Source of the DNA: UBA7398 sp964597305
Lineage (GTDB): Bacteria; Actinomycetota; Actinomycetes; Nanopelagicales; Nanopelagicaceae
Length of the DNA stretch: 15,199 nt
Direction: 5' to 3'
Assembly: GCA_964597305.1 (NCBI GenBank)
Contig: CAZQWU010000031.1
Span: 1-15,199, forward strand
Below, one piece after another: positions 6,399 through 13,957 of the stretch. The notes under the pieces were generated by a model. That model worked only from the letters and a program-made list of their open reading frames with translations, had not been told where the DNA came from and did not search any database. The translations under genes and the position numbers were made by a program. The first letter of the stretch is position 1. Each line of letters opens with the position of its first letter.

Positions 6399-7736
6399 TT
6401 ATCCCAGAACAGTTTTACTTGAATTCTCATTGATCTTGCGCTTGCGAGAAAATGTTCCGAGATTGATCTGGTGTGGCGTATTTTTGCATTGATAGACAAT
6501 GGGATCGAGGTCATGATTGTGACCAGACTCAACTCTTTCAATCAATTCCGTCATGATAAAACCAACTCCTGTGGCATTTTTAAATTGGTTACCACTTGTT
6601 CCAATGGCAACATAAAACCCTGGGACGTTCGTAGCGTCGTAGATTGGTGTCCAATCGCTAGAAACGTCGTAGACACCGACTATCCCGACAGGAGTGGCAG
6701 GAATTTGCGCATGGGGAAAGCGCCGAGCAAATCGATACGTTTGAGCTTCAAATAATTCGACAGTACGGACCATATTGACCTGATCAACGGCGCCAGGTTC
6801 AACCCACTGTAAACGATCGCACTCAGGTTCGGTGCCACCCACCAATGTTGCGCCACCTGGCGCAGATCGCGCGTAATAACCTAAATCAACATCAGCGATG
6901 ATGGGGCCAGTCAAAATATTTGCTGGGCTTGATATTTGATGTACTTCTTGTCGCATCGGTTTGATCTGGATTGTGAAATCAGATCCGACGCCCGCCATAT
7001 CGTTAATGAGAGTTGACCACGGACCAGCGACATTCACAATGACATCTGTCGTCCACTTTTCAACACCTGATTGCGTGGAGGTATTTTCATTCTTATCCCA
7101 ATCGGCCACGGTGATGTGCGTGACCCTACCTGCGCTATTTTTATCAATGCCAGTTACAACTTTTTTGAAATGAAATGTCGCTCCCTCTTTAGCTGCTGCT
7201 ACCGCAAAATTCTCCGCAGCAAGTAGCGGATCGTTAATGTAACCTCCGGCAGGTACGTAAGAAGCCCCAAGCTCTTCTGTGGCATCATTCCAAAATTCAG
7301 GCGACGTCACTGGTTTATTGGGCCAGTATTTTCCAGCATCAATACCGGGAAGCCGTACTTTCAATTCTGAACTGTCCCAAATTTCGTACGGTATACCGGC
7401 GCGTTTATATAACGCCACGGTATTTTCCAGAGACATTACCGGCACATCGAGCATGACATAACCACAATCAACTAAGGCAGAATAATGTGGTTGTGCATTG
7501 CTCTTATTTCCATCGAGTAATTCCGGAAATTTTTTCCAATAAAAATACGATTCCCAGGCGAGGGCTACGGCGTCAAAGGTTGAGTAATTAAACCGCACAA
7601 CGGCACTGGATGAACTCGTTGAGCCTTGGCCAGCACCAGCATTCCTCTCAACAACATGTACGTCATGACCCGATCGAGTTAATTGCAGAGCAATTGATGC
7701 GCCAATGACGCCGGCACCAATAATTGTAACTTTCAT
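6399..7736 (-). CDS. FAD-dependent oxidoreductase, DAO (sarcosine oxidase-like) family
   Basis: A 445-residue flavoprotein. The N-terminus is a Rossmann FAD site, MKVTIIGAGVIGASIALQL (Gly7, Gly9, Gly12), with Glu30 at the end of the second strand to bind the ribose. GSTSSSSAVVRFNYS at 38-52 matches the FAD/substrate segment of sarcosine or dimethylglycine oxidase-like enzymes. INVAGPWS-type sequence (VNVAGPWS, 235-242) and the C-terminal VAIGTSGNQFKN (377-388) are further DAO-family signatures. Such enzymes oxidise secondary or tertiary amines or amino acids; the substrate here is unknown. It starts two bases after the galT stop (TAACAATG on its strand), so it is probably coupled to galT and part of the glpK-galT operon. 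It differs from GlpD, so it is not an obvious second glycerol-3-phosphate dehydrogenase. Confidence 0.88.
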   Translation of the reverse strand: MKVTIIGAGVIGASIALQLTRSGHDVHVVERNAGAGQGSTSSSSAVVRFNYSTFDAVALAWESYFYWKKFPELLDGNKSNAQPHYSALVDCGYVMLDVPVMSLENTVALYKRAGIPYEIWDSSELKVRLPGIDAGKYWPNKPVTSPEFWNDATEELGASYVPAGGYINDPLLAAENFAVAAAKEGATFHFKKVVTGIDKNSAGRVTHITVADWDKNENTSTQSGVEKWTTDVIVNVAGPWSTLINDMAGVGSDFTIQIKPMRQEVHQISSPANILTGPIIADVDLGYYARSAPGGATLVGGTEPECDRLQWVEPGAVDQVNMVRTVELFEAQTYRFARRFPHAQIPATPVGIVGVYDVSSDWTPIYDATNVPGFYVAIGTSGNQFKNATGVGFIMTELIERVESGHNHDLDPIVYQCKNTPHQINLGTFSRKRKINENSSKTVLG

Positions 7737-7738
7737 TG

Positions 7739-8860
7739 TTACGAGAGTTTTACCTCGCGCAATTGTTGAGCAGATTGCTCTGGTTCCATATCCATAATAA
7801 ATGCACCCATGGCCGATTCAGAACCAGCGAGATATTTCAATTTTCCTGGTTGACGTCGAACGCTACATATTTGCTGATGGACTCGTACGACATCTCGTCC
7901 CGCTCGAACTGGTGCTTGGTGCCACGCAGCGATGTAGGCCATCTTTATTCCAAAAACTCCATCTAATCGTTGAAATACTTCTTTTGCGATAGCCGAGTAT
8001 GCATCTGCGGCAGAATCATCGATCGCCGCTAAATCTGGCGCTCCTCGCAATGGTGCAATGTGAATTTCAAAAGGATATCGAGAAGCAAATGGCACGTAGG
8101 CAACCCACTCACTATTGCGCGCAACAATTCTTTTTTCATCACGAATTTCTCGCGCGATGATGTCGTCCATTAAAACGCGGCCAGTTCGCTGGTGGTGTGC
8201 TTGCGCTACCGCCAACATTTTTTCAGCGCGCGGTGGGATGTAGGAGTAGGCATAAATCTGTCCATGGGGATGATTGAGCGTTACGCCGACCTCTTCACCG
8301 CGATTTTCAAAGGGAAAGACATACGAAATAAATGAATCTTTCGATAGTTCCCGGGTTCGATCTCGCCACGCTTCCATGACGGTGCGAATTTGGGTATCAG
8401 AGAGTTCATAAAAAGATTTATCGTGATCTGAGGTGTAGCACACCACTTCACATTTTCCGGCAGCAACCGCATTTGCTGTATCAAATCCAGTAATTTCCGT
8501 CTCCGACCAGGCTGTTAATGGCGGACGTAACGATGGTGACCGATTATCGAAAATCACTACGTCGTAATCTGAATCAGGGATCTCGCTCAATAAGTCATCT
8601 CGGGTAGGACACAGTGGACATAATTCTTTCGGTGGTAAGAAAACTCGTCCTTGCCTGTGCGATGCAACCGTTACCCATTCATTGACTAATGAATCAAACC
8701 GAAGTTCACCGATTCCAGGCTGAGCTTCACTGGGCCGACGATCAATAGCGGTACGAATTTGCTGGTGAGTGTCGTAGTAACGAATAGTGCGCCCATCAGA
8801 CATCACGAGATCGGTACGTTTAACTCCCGCGCTCAATGATGTTGATTCTGGTTTTGACAT
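7739..8860 (-). CDS. galT: Galactose-1-phosphate uridylyltransferase
   Basis: Swaps UMP between UDP-glucose and galactose-1-phosphate in the Leloir pathway, through a uridylyl-histidine intermediate. At 373 residues it shows the expected sites: C81 and C84 in ELCPLCPTRDD, H146 in YTSDHDKSF and H197 as zinc ligands, and H199 of NHPHGQIYAY as the nucleophile. FDNRSPSLRPP and the C-terminal IHIAPLRGAPDLA and WHQAP stretches also fit. I chose ATG 8860 because TAGAGT on its strand (8873-8868) ends seven bases upstream; the TTG at 8908 would overlap the glpK stop. The start lies 35 bases after glpK. No galK or galE is in the window, which is unusual because galT often lies beside galK. Assignment is firm; the local pathway role is inferred. 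Confidence 0.93.
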   Translation of the reverse strand: MSKPESTSLSAGVKRTDLVMSDGRTIRYYDTHQQIRTAIDRRPSEAQPGIGELRFDSLVNEWVTVASHRQGRVFLPPKELCPLCPTRDDLLSEIPDSDYDVVIFDNRSPSLRPPLTAWSETEITGFDTANAVAAGKCEVVCYTSDHDKSFYELSDTQIRTVMEAWRDRTRELSKDSFISYVFPFENRGEEVGVTLNHPHGQIYAYSYIPPRAEKMLAVAQAHHQRTGRVLMDDIIAREIRDEKRIVARNSEWVAYVPFASRYPFEIHIAPLRGAPDLAAIDDSAADAYSAIAKEVFQRLDGVFGIKMAYIAAWHQAPVRAGRDVVRVHQQICSVRRQPGKLKYLAGSESAMGAFIMDMEPEQSAQQLREVKLS

Positions 8861-8867
8861 ACTTATA

Positions 8868-8873
8868 ACTCTA
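8868..8873 (-). promoter_or_regulatory. Putative -10 element (TAGAGT) for leaderless galT
   Basis: Read on the minus strand, TAGAGT ends seven bases before the galT ATG (8860), with TATAAGT between. It lies in the 35-base gap between glpK and galT, so galT may be expressed from its own start as well as by readthrough from glpK. No good -35 was found. Confidence 0.45.
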
Positions 8874-8895
8874 CCGTTAGGGGATATGTCATTTG

Positions 8896-10383
8896 TTATT
8901 CGACCCAATTTAAGGTTCGTTCAATCGCTTTTTTCCATTGGCGATAACCCTTTGATGATAAATCACTGGCTTCGTTGGGTAACCAGCGGTGGGATTCTCG
9001 CCATTGCGTGCTAATTTCATCGTGGTCTTTCCAGAATTTCACAGCAAGTCCAGCAGCATATGCCGCACCTAATGCGGTGGTTTCAGTGATGATCGGACGG
9101 ATAATGGGAATCTGCATGATGTCCGCTTGAATCTGCATACACAAATCATTTGCCGTGATTCCACCATCTACACGCATGGATGAAATTTTTACCCCACTAT
9201 CGGCAACCATGGCATCAAGGATGTCGCGCGTTTGAAAACAAATCGCCTCTAGCGCTGCACGAGCAAGGTGTGCTTTTGTCACGGCGCGCGTTAAGCCAAC
9301 GACAACGCCGCGAGCATCCGATCGCCAGTACGGTGCAAAAAGTCCAGAGAACGCTGGCACGAAGTACACGCCACCGTTATCAGAAACAGTACGTGCAAGA
9401 TTTTCAATATCTGCCGCGTGAGAAATTATTTGGAGTTGATCGCGCAACCATTGAATTGCTGAGCCAGTAACAGCGACGGAACCTTCAAGTGCATAACATG
9501 GTTTCGCTTCACCAAATTGGAAGCAAACCGTCGTCAAGAGGCCGTTGGAACTTCGAACGATGTCGTGGCCCGTATTGATTAAAGCGAAATTTCCAGTGCC
9601 ATACGTAGTTTTAGATTCGCCGCGCTCAAAACACACTTGTCCAACCATGGCAGCTTGTTGATCACCAAGTACACCTGCGATGGGCACAGCACTTGCCAAT
9701 GGACCTGTTTCCACAGTAGATCCATAGATTTCTGACGAGGATTTAATGGTAGGCAAAATGGTACGAGGAATCCCAAATATATTGAGAAGTTCATCATCCC
9801 AATCTAAACTTTCAAGATTCATCAACATCGTCCGGCTTGCGTTAGTGACGTCGGTGATATGAGTTCCGCCAGTTAACTTCCAAATCAACCATGAATCGAT
9901 CGTGCCGCAGAGTAACCGATTCTCTGTGAGCGCTGATTGAACGGATTCGTTGTTATCAAGTAACCACCGAATTTTGCTGGCAGAGAAATAGGGGGCGATC
10001 GCAAGCCCTGTTTTAAAGGTAATGAGATCGCGTTGCGTTGAATTCAACGAGTCAAGAAATGGCGTTGTTCTCGTGTCTTGCCAAACAATTGCCGGGGCGA
10101 GCGCCTCACCTGAGTTCGAATCCCACGCAACAACGGTTTCGCGTTGATTGGTAATGCCAATTGCTACTAAGTCTGAACCGTGAATTCCAGAATCGGAGAG
10201 AGCGCCTTTGATGACCTCTTGTGTGCGTTGCCATATTTCAGAGGCATTGTGTTCTACCCAACCAGGGCGAGGCAGAATCTGTTGATGTTCGAGTTGTTTC
10301 TGGCCAACAATCGTTCCCGCCTTATCAAAGATCATAAATCGTGTGCTTGATGTTCCTTGATCAAGCGAACCGATATAACTCAC
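8896..10383 (-). CDS. glpK: Glycerol kinase
   Basis: Phosphorylates glycerol to sn-glycerol-3-phosphate with ATP in the cytoplasm; FGGY kinase family. From the GTG at 10383 the protein is 495 residues, the usual glycerol kinase length. It begins (M)SYIGSLDQGTSSTRF, with the phosphate-binding DQGTSSTR at 8-15. GWVEHNASEIW at 41-51, NQRET with Arg81-Glu82 (glycerol contacts) and GVLGDQQAA with the probable catalytic base Asp241 follow. The later YGTGNF, ALEGSVAVTG and VDGGITAND motifs belong to the second FGGY domain. An upstream ATG at 10440 was rejected: it would add residues not seen in the family and run through glpD. The gene is divergent from glpD, with 18 bases between start codons. galT and an FAD oxidoreductase follow on the same strand. 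Confidence 0.97.
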   Translation of the reverse strand: MSYIGSLDQGTSSTRFMIFDKAGTIVGQKQLEHQQILPRPGWVEHNASEIWQRTQEVIKGALSDSGIHGSDLVAIGITNQRETVVAWDSNSGEALAPAIVWQDTRTTPFLDSLNSTQRDLITFKTGLAIAPYFSASKIRWLLDNNESVQSALTENRLLCGTIDSWLIWKLTGGTHITDVTNASRTMLMNLESLDWDDELLNIFGIPRTILPTIKSSSEIYGSTVETGPLASAVPIAGVLGDQQAAMVGQVCFERGESKTTYGTGNFALINTGHDIVRSSNGLLTTVCFQFGEAKPCYALEGSVAVTGSAIQWLRDQLQIISHAADIENLARTVSDNGGVYFVPAFSGLFAPYWRSDARGVVVGLTRAVTKAHLARAALEAICFQTRDILDAMVADSGVKISSMRVDGGITANDLCMQIQADIMQIPIIRPIITETTALGAAYAAGLAVKFWKDHDEISTQWRESHRWLPNEASDLSSKGYRQWKKAIERTLNWVE

Positions 10384-10389
10384 GTCGCG

Positions 10390-10396
10390 TATCCTA
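10390..10396. promoter_or_regulatory. Shared bidirectional -10 (TATCCTA/TAGGATA) of glpK and glpD
   Basis: On the plus strand TATCCT (10390-10395) ends six bases before the glpD GTG (10402). TTGATC at 10367-10372 sits exactly 17 bases upstream as a good -35, inside the glpK codons for its DQG motif. On the minus strand TAGGAT (10396-10391) ends seven bases before the glpK GTG (10383); no clear -35 was found for it. Both hexamers fit TANNNT and overlap by five bases, so polymerases could not occupy both directions at once. Both mRNAs would be leaderless. Confidence 0.6.
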
Positions 10397-10401
10397 GCCT
10401 C

Positions 10402-12099
10402 GTGACGATTTTCTCTTCCGCGCTCAGTCCGAACCAACATCGACGTGCGCTATCTGCATTGAAGAGCGAAACCTTCGATGTCTTAGTTATTGGTGGGGGA
10501 GTAAATGGGGCTGGGATTGCTCTCGATGCTGCTTCTCGAGGATTAACTGTTGCGCTTGTCGAAGCGCACGACCTAGCAAGCGGCACCTCATCTCGCTCGA
10601 GCAAATTAATACATGGTGGACTTCGTTACTTAGAACAATACGATTTCAAGTTAGTCAGAGAAGCGCTCCACGAACGAGAACTCATGGTCAAAACTCTTGC
10701 ACCACATCTGGTTAAACCAGTCTCATTCATCTATCCGCTTCAAGAAAAAGTGAAAGAAAGAACCTATATAGGTGCAGGATTAGCTTTGTATGACGCGCTT
10801 CGTGGTTTTAAACGTGCCTTGCCTAATCATAAACATTTAAGTCAAAAAACTATTTCCGAAATTGCACCTTCACTGCGATTAGATCTTGTCACTGGTGGAA
10901 TTAAATATTTTGATGCCCAAGTAGATGATGCTCGCCATACGATGATGATTGCCCGAACAGCAGCGCGCCATGGCGCTCACATTGCAAGTAGAACCTCAGT
11001 CATTGACTTGATACGAGATGACAAGCGCGTTATCGGAGCCAAAGTTCGTCATGAGGAGAGCGGCGACATTATTGACGTTAAGGCAGGCGTAACAATCATG
11101 GCAGCAGGGGTATGGACCGATTCACTCTATGACTCACTAGGGCTCAAACCGGGGTATCGAGTTCGCATGAGTAAAGGTGTTCATATAGTTCTGCCTCACC
11201 ATGCGATAAAGGCAACGACCGGAATCATTCTCAAGACATCTTTGTCAGTACTTTTTATTATTCCTTGGAATAACCAATGGATTGTTGGAACAACTGACAC
11301 CGACTACAACGGTGATCGAGATGAACCGTTAACGGATGCACACGATGTTCAATACATTCTAGATCAAGCCAATCGGGTACTGGATCCAAAAATTAAAAAA
11401 GACGATGTCATTGGTGTTTTTGCTGGACTTCGACCGCTTGTTTCCACAGCGACAGATTCACCCACGACGAAACTTTCCCGCGAACATGTCGTTGATCGAC
11501 CACTTCCTGGTTTTGTCAGCATTGCTGGCGGTAAATACACCACATATCGTGTCATGTCTTATGACGCAGTAAATACCGCAATTCCAGATTTACGACGGAT
11601 CGTCCCACCGTCATGTACCGAAAATTTGCCTCTCGTCGGTGCCGAGGGTTACACAGTTTTGCGCAATCAATTCCCGTTACTTTCAAAGCGTTTTAATCTC
11701 TCCGTTGATGTCCTGGAACATCTCATCAATCGATATGGAACATTGATGGAAGATATTCTGGAAATGATTTCTGAAAACAGTCATCTTGCTGAACCATTGA
11801 CTCCAGAATCACCCATTATCAAAGCAGAGATTGTTTATGGAGTGACTCATGAGGGCGCACGGAGCGTTGCTGATATTTTGACTCGTCGTACTCGATTAGC
11901 ATTCGAATTACCCGATCGTGGCATCTCAGTTGTGGGAAGCGTTGCCGATCTCATTGCCCCCGCTTTGGAGTGGAGTGAGCTGGCAAAAAGCGCTTCAATT
12001 AATGAATACCGTGCGTTAATTGATCGAGAAATTCTCAACCTCAGTATCGCTCAACTCAAGGAGAATTCAGAATCACACGCTTCGATAGTTAATTCTTAA
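10402..12099 (+). CDS. glpD: Aerobic glycerol-3-phosphate dehydrogenase
   Basis: FAD enzyme that oxidises sn-glycerol-3-phosphate to dihydroxyacetone phosphate and passes electrons to quinone at the inner face of the membrane. From the GTG at 10402 it is 565 residues, typical for the family. The FAD-binding motif VLVIGGGVNGAGIALDAASR (about 28-47) is followed by Glu54, SGTSSRSSKLIHGGLRYLEQ (60-79) and ALHERELM, which are hallmark GlpD segments. GTTDTDYNGDRDEP and SIAGGKYTTYR mark the second FAD and substrate region, and the remainder is the helical C-terminal DAO domain. The ATG at 10357 was rejected because it lies inside glpK and upstream of the -10. The stop TAA (12097-12099) overlaps the stop of the convergent lysozyme gene. 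It forms a glycerol-use module with glpK. Confidence 0.96.
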   Translation: MTIFSSALSPNQHRRALSALKSETFDVLVIGGGVNGAGIALDAASRGLTVALVEAHDLASGTSSRSSKLIHGGLRYLEQYDFKLVREALHERELMVKTLAPHLVKPVSFIYPLQEKVKERTYIGAGLALYDALRGFKRALPNHKHLSQKTISEIAPSLRLDLVTGGIKYFDAQVDDARHTMMIARTAARHGAHIASRTSVIDLIRDDKRVIGAKVRHEESGDIIDVKAGVTIMAAGVWTDSLYDSLGLKPGYRVRMSKGVHIVLPHHAIKATTGIILKTSLSVLFIIPWNNQWIVGTTDTDYNGDRDEPLTDAHDVQYILDQANRVLDPKIKKDDVIGVFAGLRPLVSTATDSPTTKLSREHVVDRPLPGFVSIAGGKYTTYRVMSYDAVNTAIPDLRRIVPPSCTENLPLVGAEGYTVLRNQFPLLSKRFNLSVDVLEHLINRYGTLMEDILEMISENSHLAEPLTPESPIIKAEIVYGVTHEGARSVADILTRRTRLAFELPDRGISVVGSVADLIAPALEWSELAKSASINEYRALIDREILNLSIAQLKENSESHASIVNS

Positions 12100-13700
12100 T
12101 TCTTTATTTGTTTTGCGCAGCCATCGCTTGGTTTCACAATAGGTTTTGGTGGCTTTGGCGAGGCAGTAGGTACAGCTCCTTGCGCAATAGTGAATTGAAG
12201 TGGCTGTTGTGAACTTGCATGTGTGCCAGTTTTATCAATGAAAACAATATTTCCGCTCCAATCGCCAGCGGCGAGACCGTCAATTGATAATGTCCATGTA
12301 CCCGCTGCATCACGCGTCGGAGTTTGGGTGAGTTTCTTCACGGTGGGATCGCTTGGTTGAAAAACGACAGTTCCTGTTACAACGGGCGATCCGGTGGCGC
12401 GCAAAACTTGCACACTTATCTCTACTGAGTTATTCGTATCAGTTGCCTTAATGGCGGTAATAAGCATCGATGTTCCTTCATTAACCGGCAAAAGATCGCC
12501 CACCTGAGGAATCCATTCACCCGCAACTAATTTGAGAAAATTAGCAGGATCGCCTCGATATACATTTAAGTCCACTCGTGACCCTGGGACGCCATATTTT
12601 GGGGCAATGCCGCACGAGGTGTATTGCCAAATTTGCCATAGCGATGTGCAATTAGCAGTGCTCCATGAGTGAACATAACAACCAGAAATCTTTCGACCAG
12701 GCTCAGCCACCGGATCTGCGGGATTAATAGCAAATTGAGATAGCCAGAGTGGGTACTGGCGAAGTTCATCACTTCTATTCATCGCCTGCTCGAGAAAAGA
12801 TGGAAATGAATAGAGAAAAGGTTTACGCCCTGTTTTCTCATAAAAAGTGCGGAGCCACGTTTCAGCCCAGAGAGTGATAGACGAGCGAGTTGCATATTTC
12901 TTACAAACTCCTCGATAGATCTTGATGCAATTATTTTCTAGGTCGAGGGCATACGTCAGATCACGTGAATTAAATCCACCAATACTGGTTAATCGCCAAA
13001 CTGCTTTTTGTGCCTCGTTGGTGGCGTCTCCAATAAGAGCGGTGCGATCGGATGTATTGGGAAGCACTGCATAGTGATAGAAACCGGTAAATATCCCGGC
13101 CGCTTGCGCTGCATTGCGGTCCATAACAAGGTATTTCTTTGCTAAAAGGTCTGCGTCATCGCGCGAATCTGAACCCTTAATAAGCACGAATCGAATACCT
13201 GCTGAATAAGATTTCGCAAAATCTATCGTCGCATCATTGGGATGTTGCCAACGACTGATATCCATGCCGTGTATACGACCACCTGGTCCAAGGAGAGCTA
13301 TCAACGATTCATTATCTGCAGCGCTCAGCGTCGGATTTTGCTTAATAGTGATTGTTTTAATAGCCGAATACACCTTCGTTTTACCGATCATAATTTGTGC
13401 ACGATATGAAACCTGCGCTTCTAACGCCGTAGCGATCGCCTCGATTTTCCACGCACCACTTGAGGTAGTCACTCCCTTTAATCGAGTATCAACCCAGGTG
13501 TTATTGAGCTTTACGAATATTGATACAGGGGCATTGCGAAACGCTGGCTTCATCACACCGTGGAAGGTAAGAAGAGGTTCACCTACATTCGGTGTTTGAG
13601 AGAGACTTAATGTTGATGAATATTTCGCCGCATAAACAGGTGAAAGAGAAAGAGCCGACGCGCTCACGCACATAACAATGAGAGCAATAAATTTCTTCAT
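12096..13700 (-). CDS. Secreted GH25 lysozyme-like muramidase with Ig-like domains
   Basis: A 534-residue exported cell-wall hydrolase. Residues 1-24 are a Sec signal peptide (MKKFIALIVMCVSASALSLS, likely cut after VYA). Residues about 27-122 look like a beta-sandwich or Ig-like module. The GH25 domain spans about 143-390: GMDISRWQHP (Asp147), AGIRFVLIKGSDS, GFYHYA, ALDLENN (Asp253 and the probable acid Glu255), LWQIWQYTS and SRVDLNVYRG. A second Ig-like domain (about 405-505) precedes a Pro/Lys-rich tail (PTASPKPPKPIVKPSDGC). GH25 enzymes cleave the beta-1,4 bond after N-acetylmuramic acid. No holin, capsid or integrase gene is nearby, so a role in the cell's own wall turnover is more likely than phage lysis. 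The ATG overlaps the upstream gene's stop (ATGA). No terminator was found at the 3' end, where it meets glpD. Confidence 0.9.
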   Translation of the reverse strand: MKKFIALIVMCVSASALSLSPVYAAKYSSTLSLSQTPNVGEPLLTFHGVMKPAFRNAPVSIFVKLNNTWVDTRLKGVTTSSGAWKIEAIATALEAQVSYRAQIMIGKTKVYSAIKTITIKQNPTLSAADNESLIALLGPGGRIHGMDISRWQHPNDATIDFAKSYSAGIRFVLIKGSDSRDDADLLAKKYLVMDRNAAQAAGIFTGFYHYAVLPNTSDRTALIGDATNEAQKAVWRLTSIGGFNSRDLTYALDLENNCIKIYRGVCKKYATRSSITLWAETWLRTFYEKTGRKPFLYSFPSFLEQAMNRSDELRQYPLWLSQFAINPADPVAEPGRKISGCYVHSWSTANCTSLWQIWQYTSCGIAPKYGVPGSRVDLNVYRGDPANFLKLVAGEWIPQVGDLLPVNEGTSMLITAIKATDTNNSVEISVQVLRATGSPVVTGTVVFQPSDPTVKKLTQTPTRDAAGTWTLSIDGLAAGDWSGNIVFIDKTGTHASSQQPLQFTIAQGAVPTASPKPPKPIVKPSDGCAKQIKN

Positions 13701-13957
13701 CTCTCAATAACTCTGATCTCTTCGTCCGTGATTGTCGCAATTGCCTTCTCTAAGACACCACGAAGTTGTGCACTACGGGCGCTGGTGTAGTCATGCGCGC
13801 CGGAGAGTTTGTCGGGATCAGAAAAATCTAGGATGAGTTCTCCGTTATGAAGCGAGACAAGTCGGGCATCAAAATAAGCGAGCCACGCAATTCTATTTTC
13901 TTTCTCAACGTGATCGAGTATGTCATTCCATCGATCTTTGAGTTGGCTCAATGTCAT
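13697..13957 (-). CDS. Small protein resembling the DnaX (tau) C-terminal domain
   Basis: An 86-residue protein. LKDRWNDILDHVEKENRIAW followed by LVSLHNGELILDFSD and a final EEIRVIER resembles the domain near the C-terminus of actinobacterial DNA polymerase III gamma/tau, which typically reads W-P-x-(V/I)-L-E-x-V followed by a valine-rich strand, an L-x-L-x-F strand and a closing RVE. This is pattern recognition only, without an alignment. No ATPase domain is present, so it would be a stand-alone copy of that domain. It is coupled at both ends by ATGA overlaps, with nnrD upstream (13954-13957) and the lysozyme gene downstream (13697-13700), which supports its being a real gene. Function unknown; an interaction or adaptor role is a guess. 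Confidence 0.72.
   Translation of the reverse strand: MTLSQLKDRWNDILDHVEKENRIAWLAYFDARLVSLHNGELILDFSDPDKLSGAHDYTSARSAQLRGVLEKAIATITDEEIRVIER

Noticed and set aside
8861..8908. TTG start for galT at 8908
   Set aside because: It overlaps the glpK stop and encodes a segment (GRITNDISPNGRVIS) that coincides with the galT -10; ATG 8860 is better placed.
10357..10401. Upstream ATG start for glpD at 10357
   Set aside because: It lies inside glpK and upstream of the -10 TATCCT, so an RNA from that promoter would not contain it; the GTG at 10402 gives a normal GlpD length.
10384..10440. N-terminal extension of glpK to the ATG at 10440
   Set aside because: It would cross the glpD start and the -10 element and add a basic stretch (LVRTERGRENRHEAR) not expected before the conserved SYIGSLDQGT opening.
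13237..13599. 120-codon open frame antisense to the lysozyme gene
   Set aside because: It is opposite the signal-bearing GH25 gene and its translation has no recognisable motif.
12096..13700. GH25 gene as a phage endolysin or prophage remnant
   Set aside because: It has its own signal peptide and Ig-like domains, sits in a coupled set with nnrD, and no other phage gene is present.
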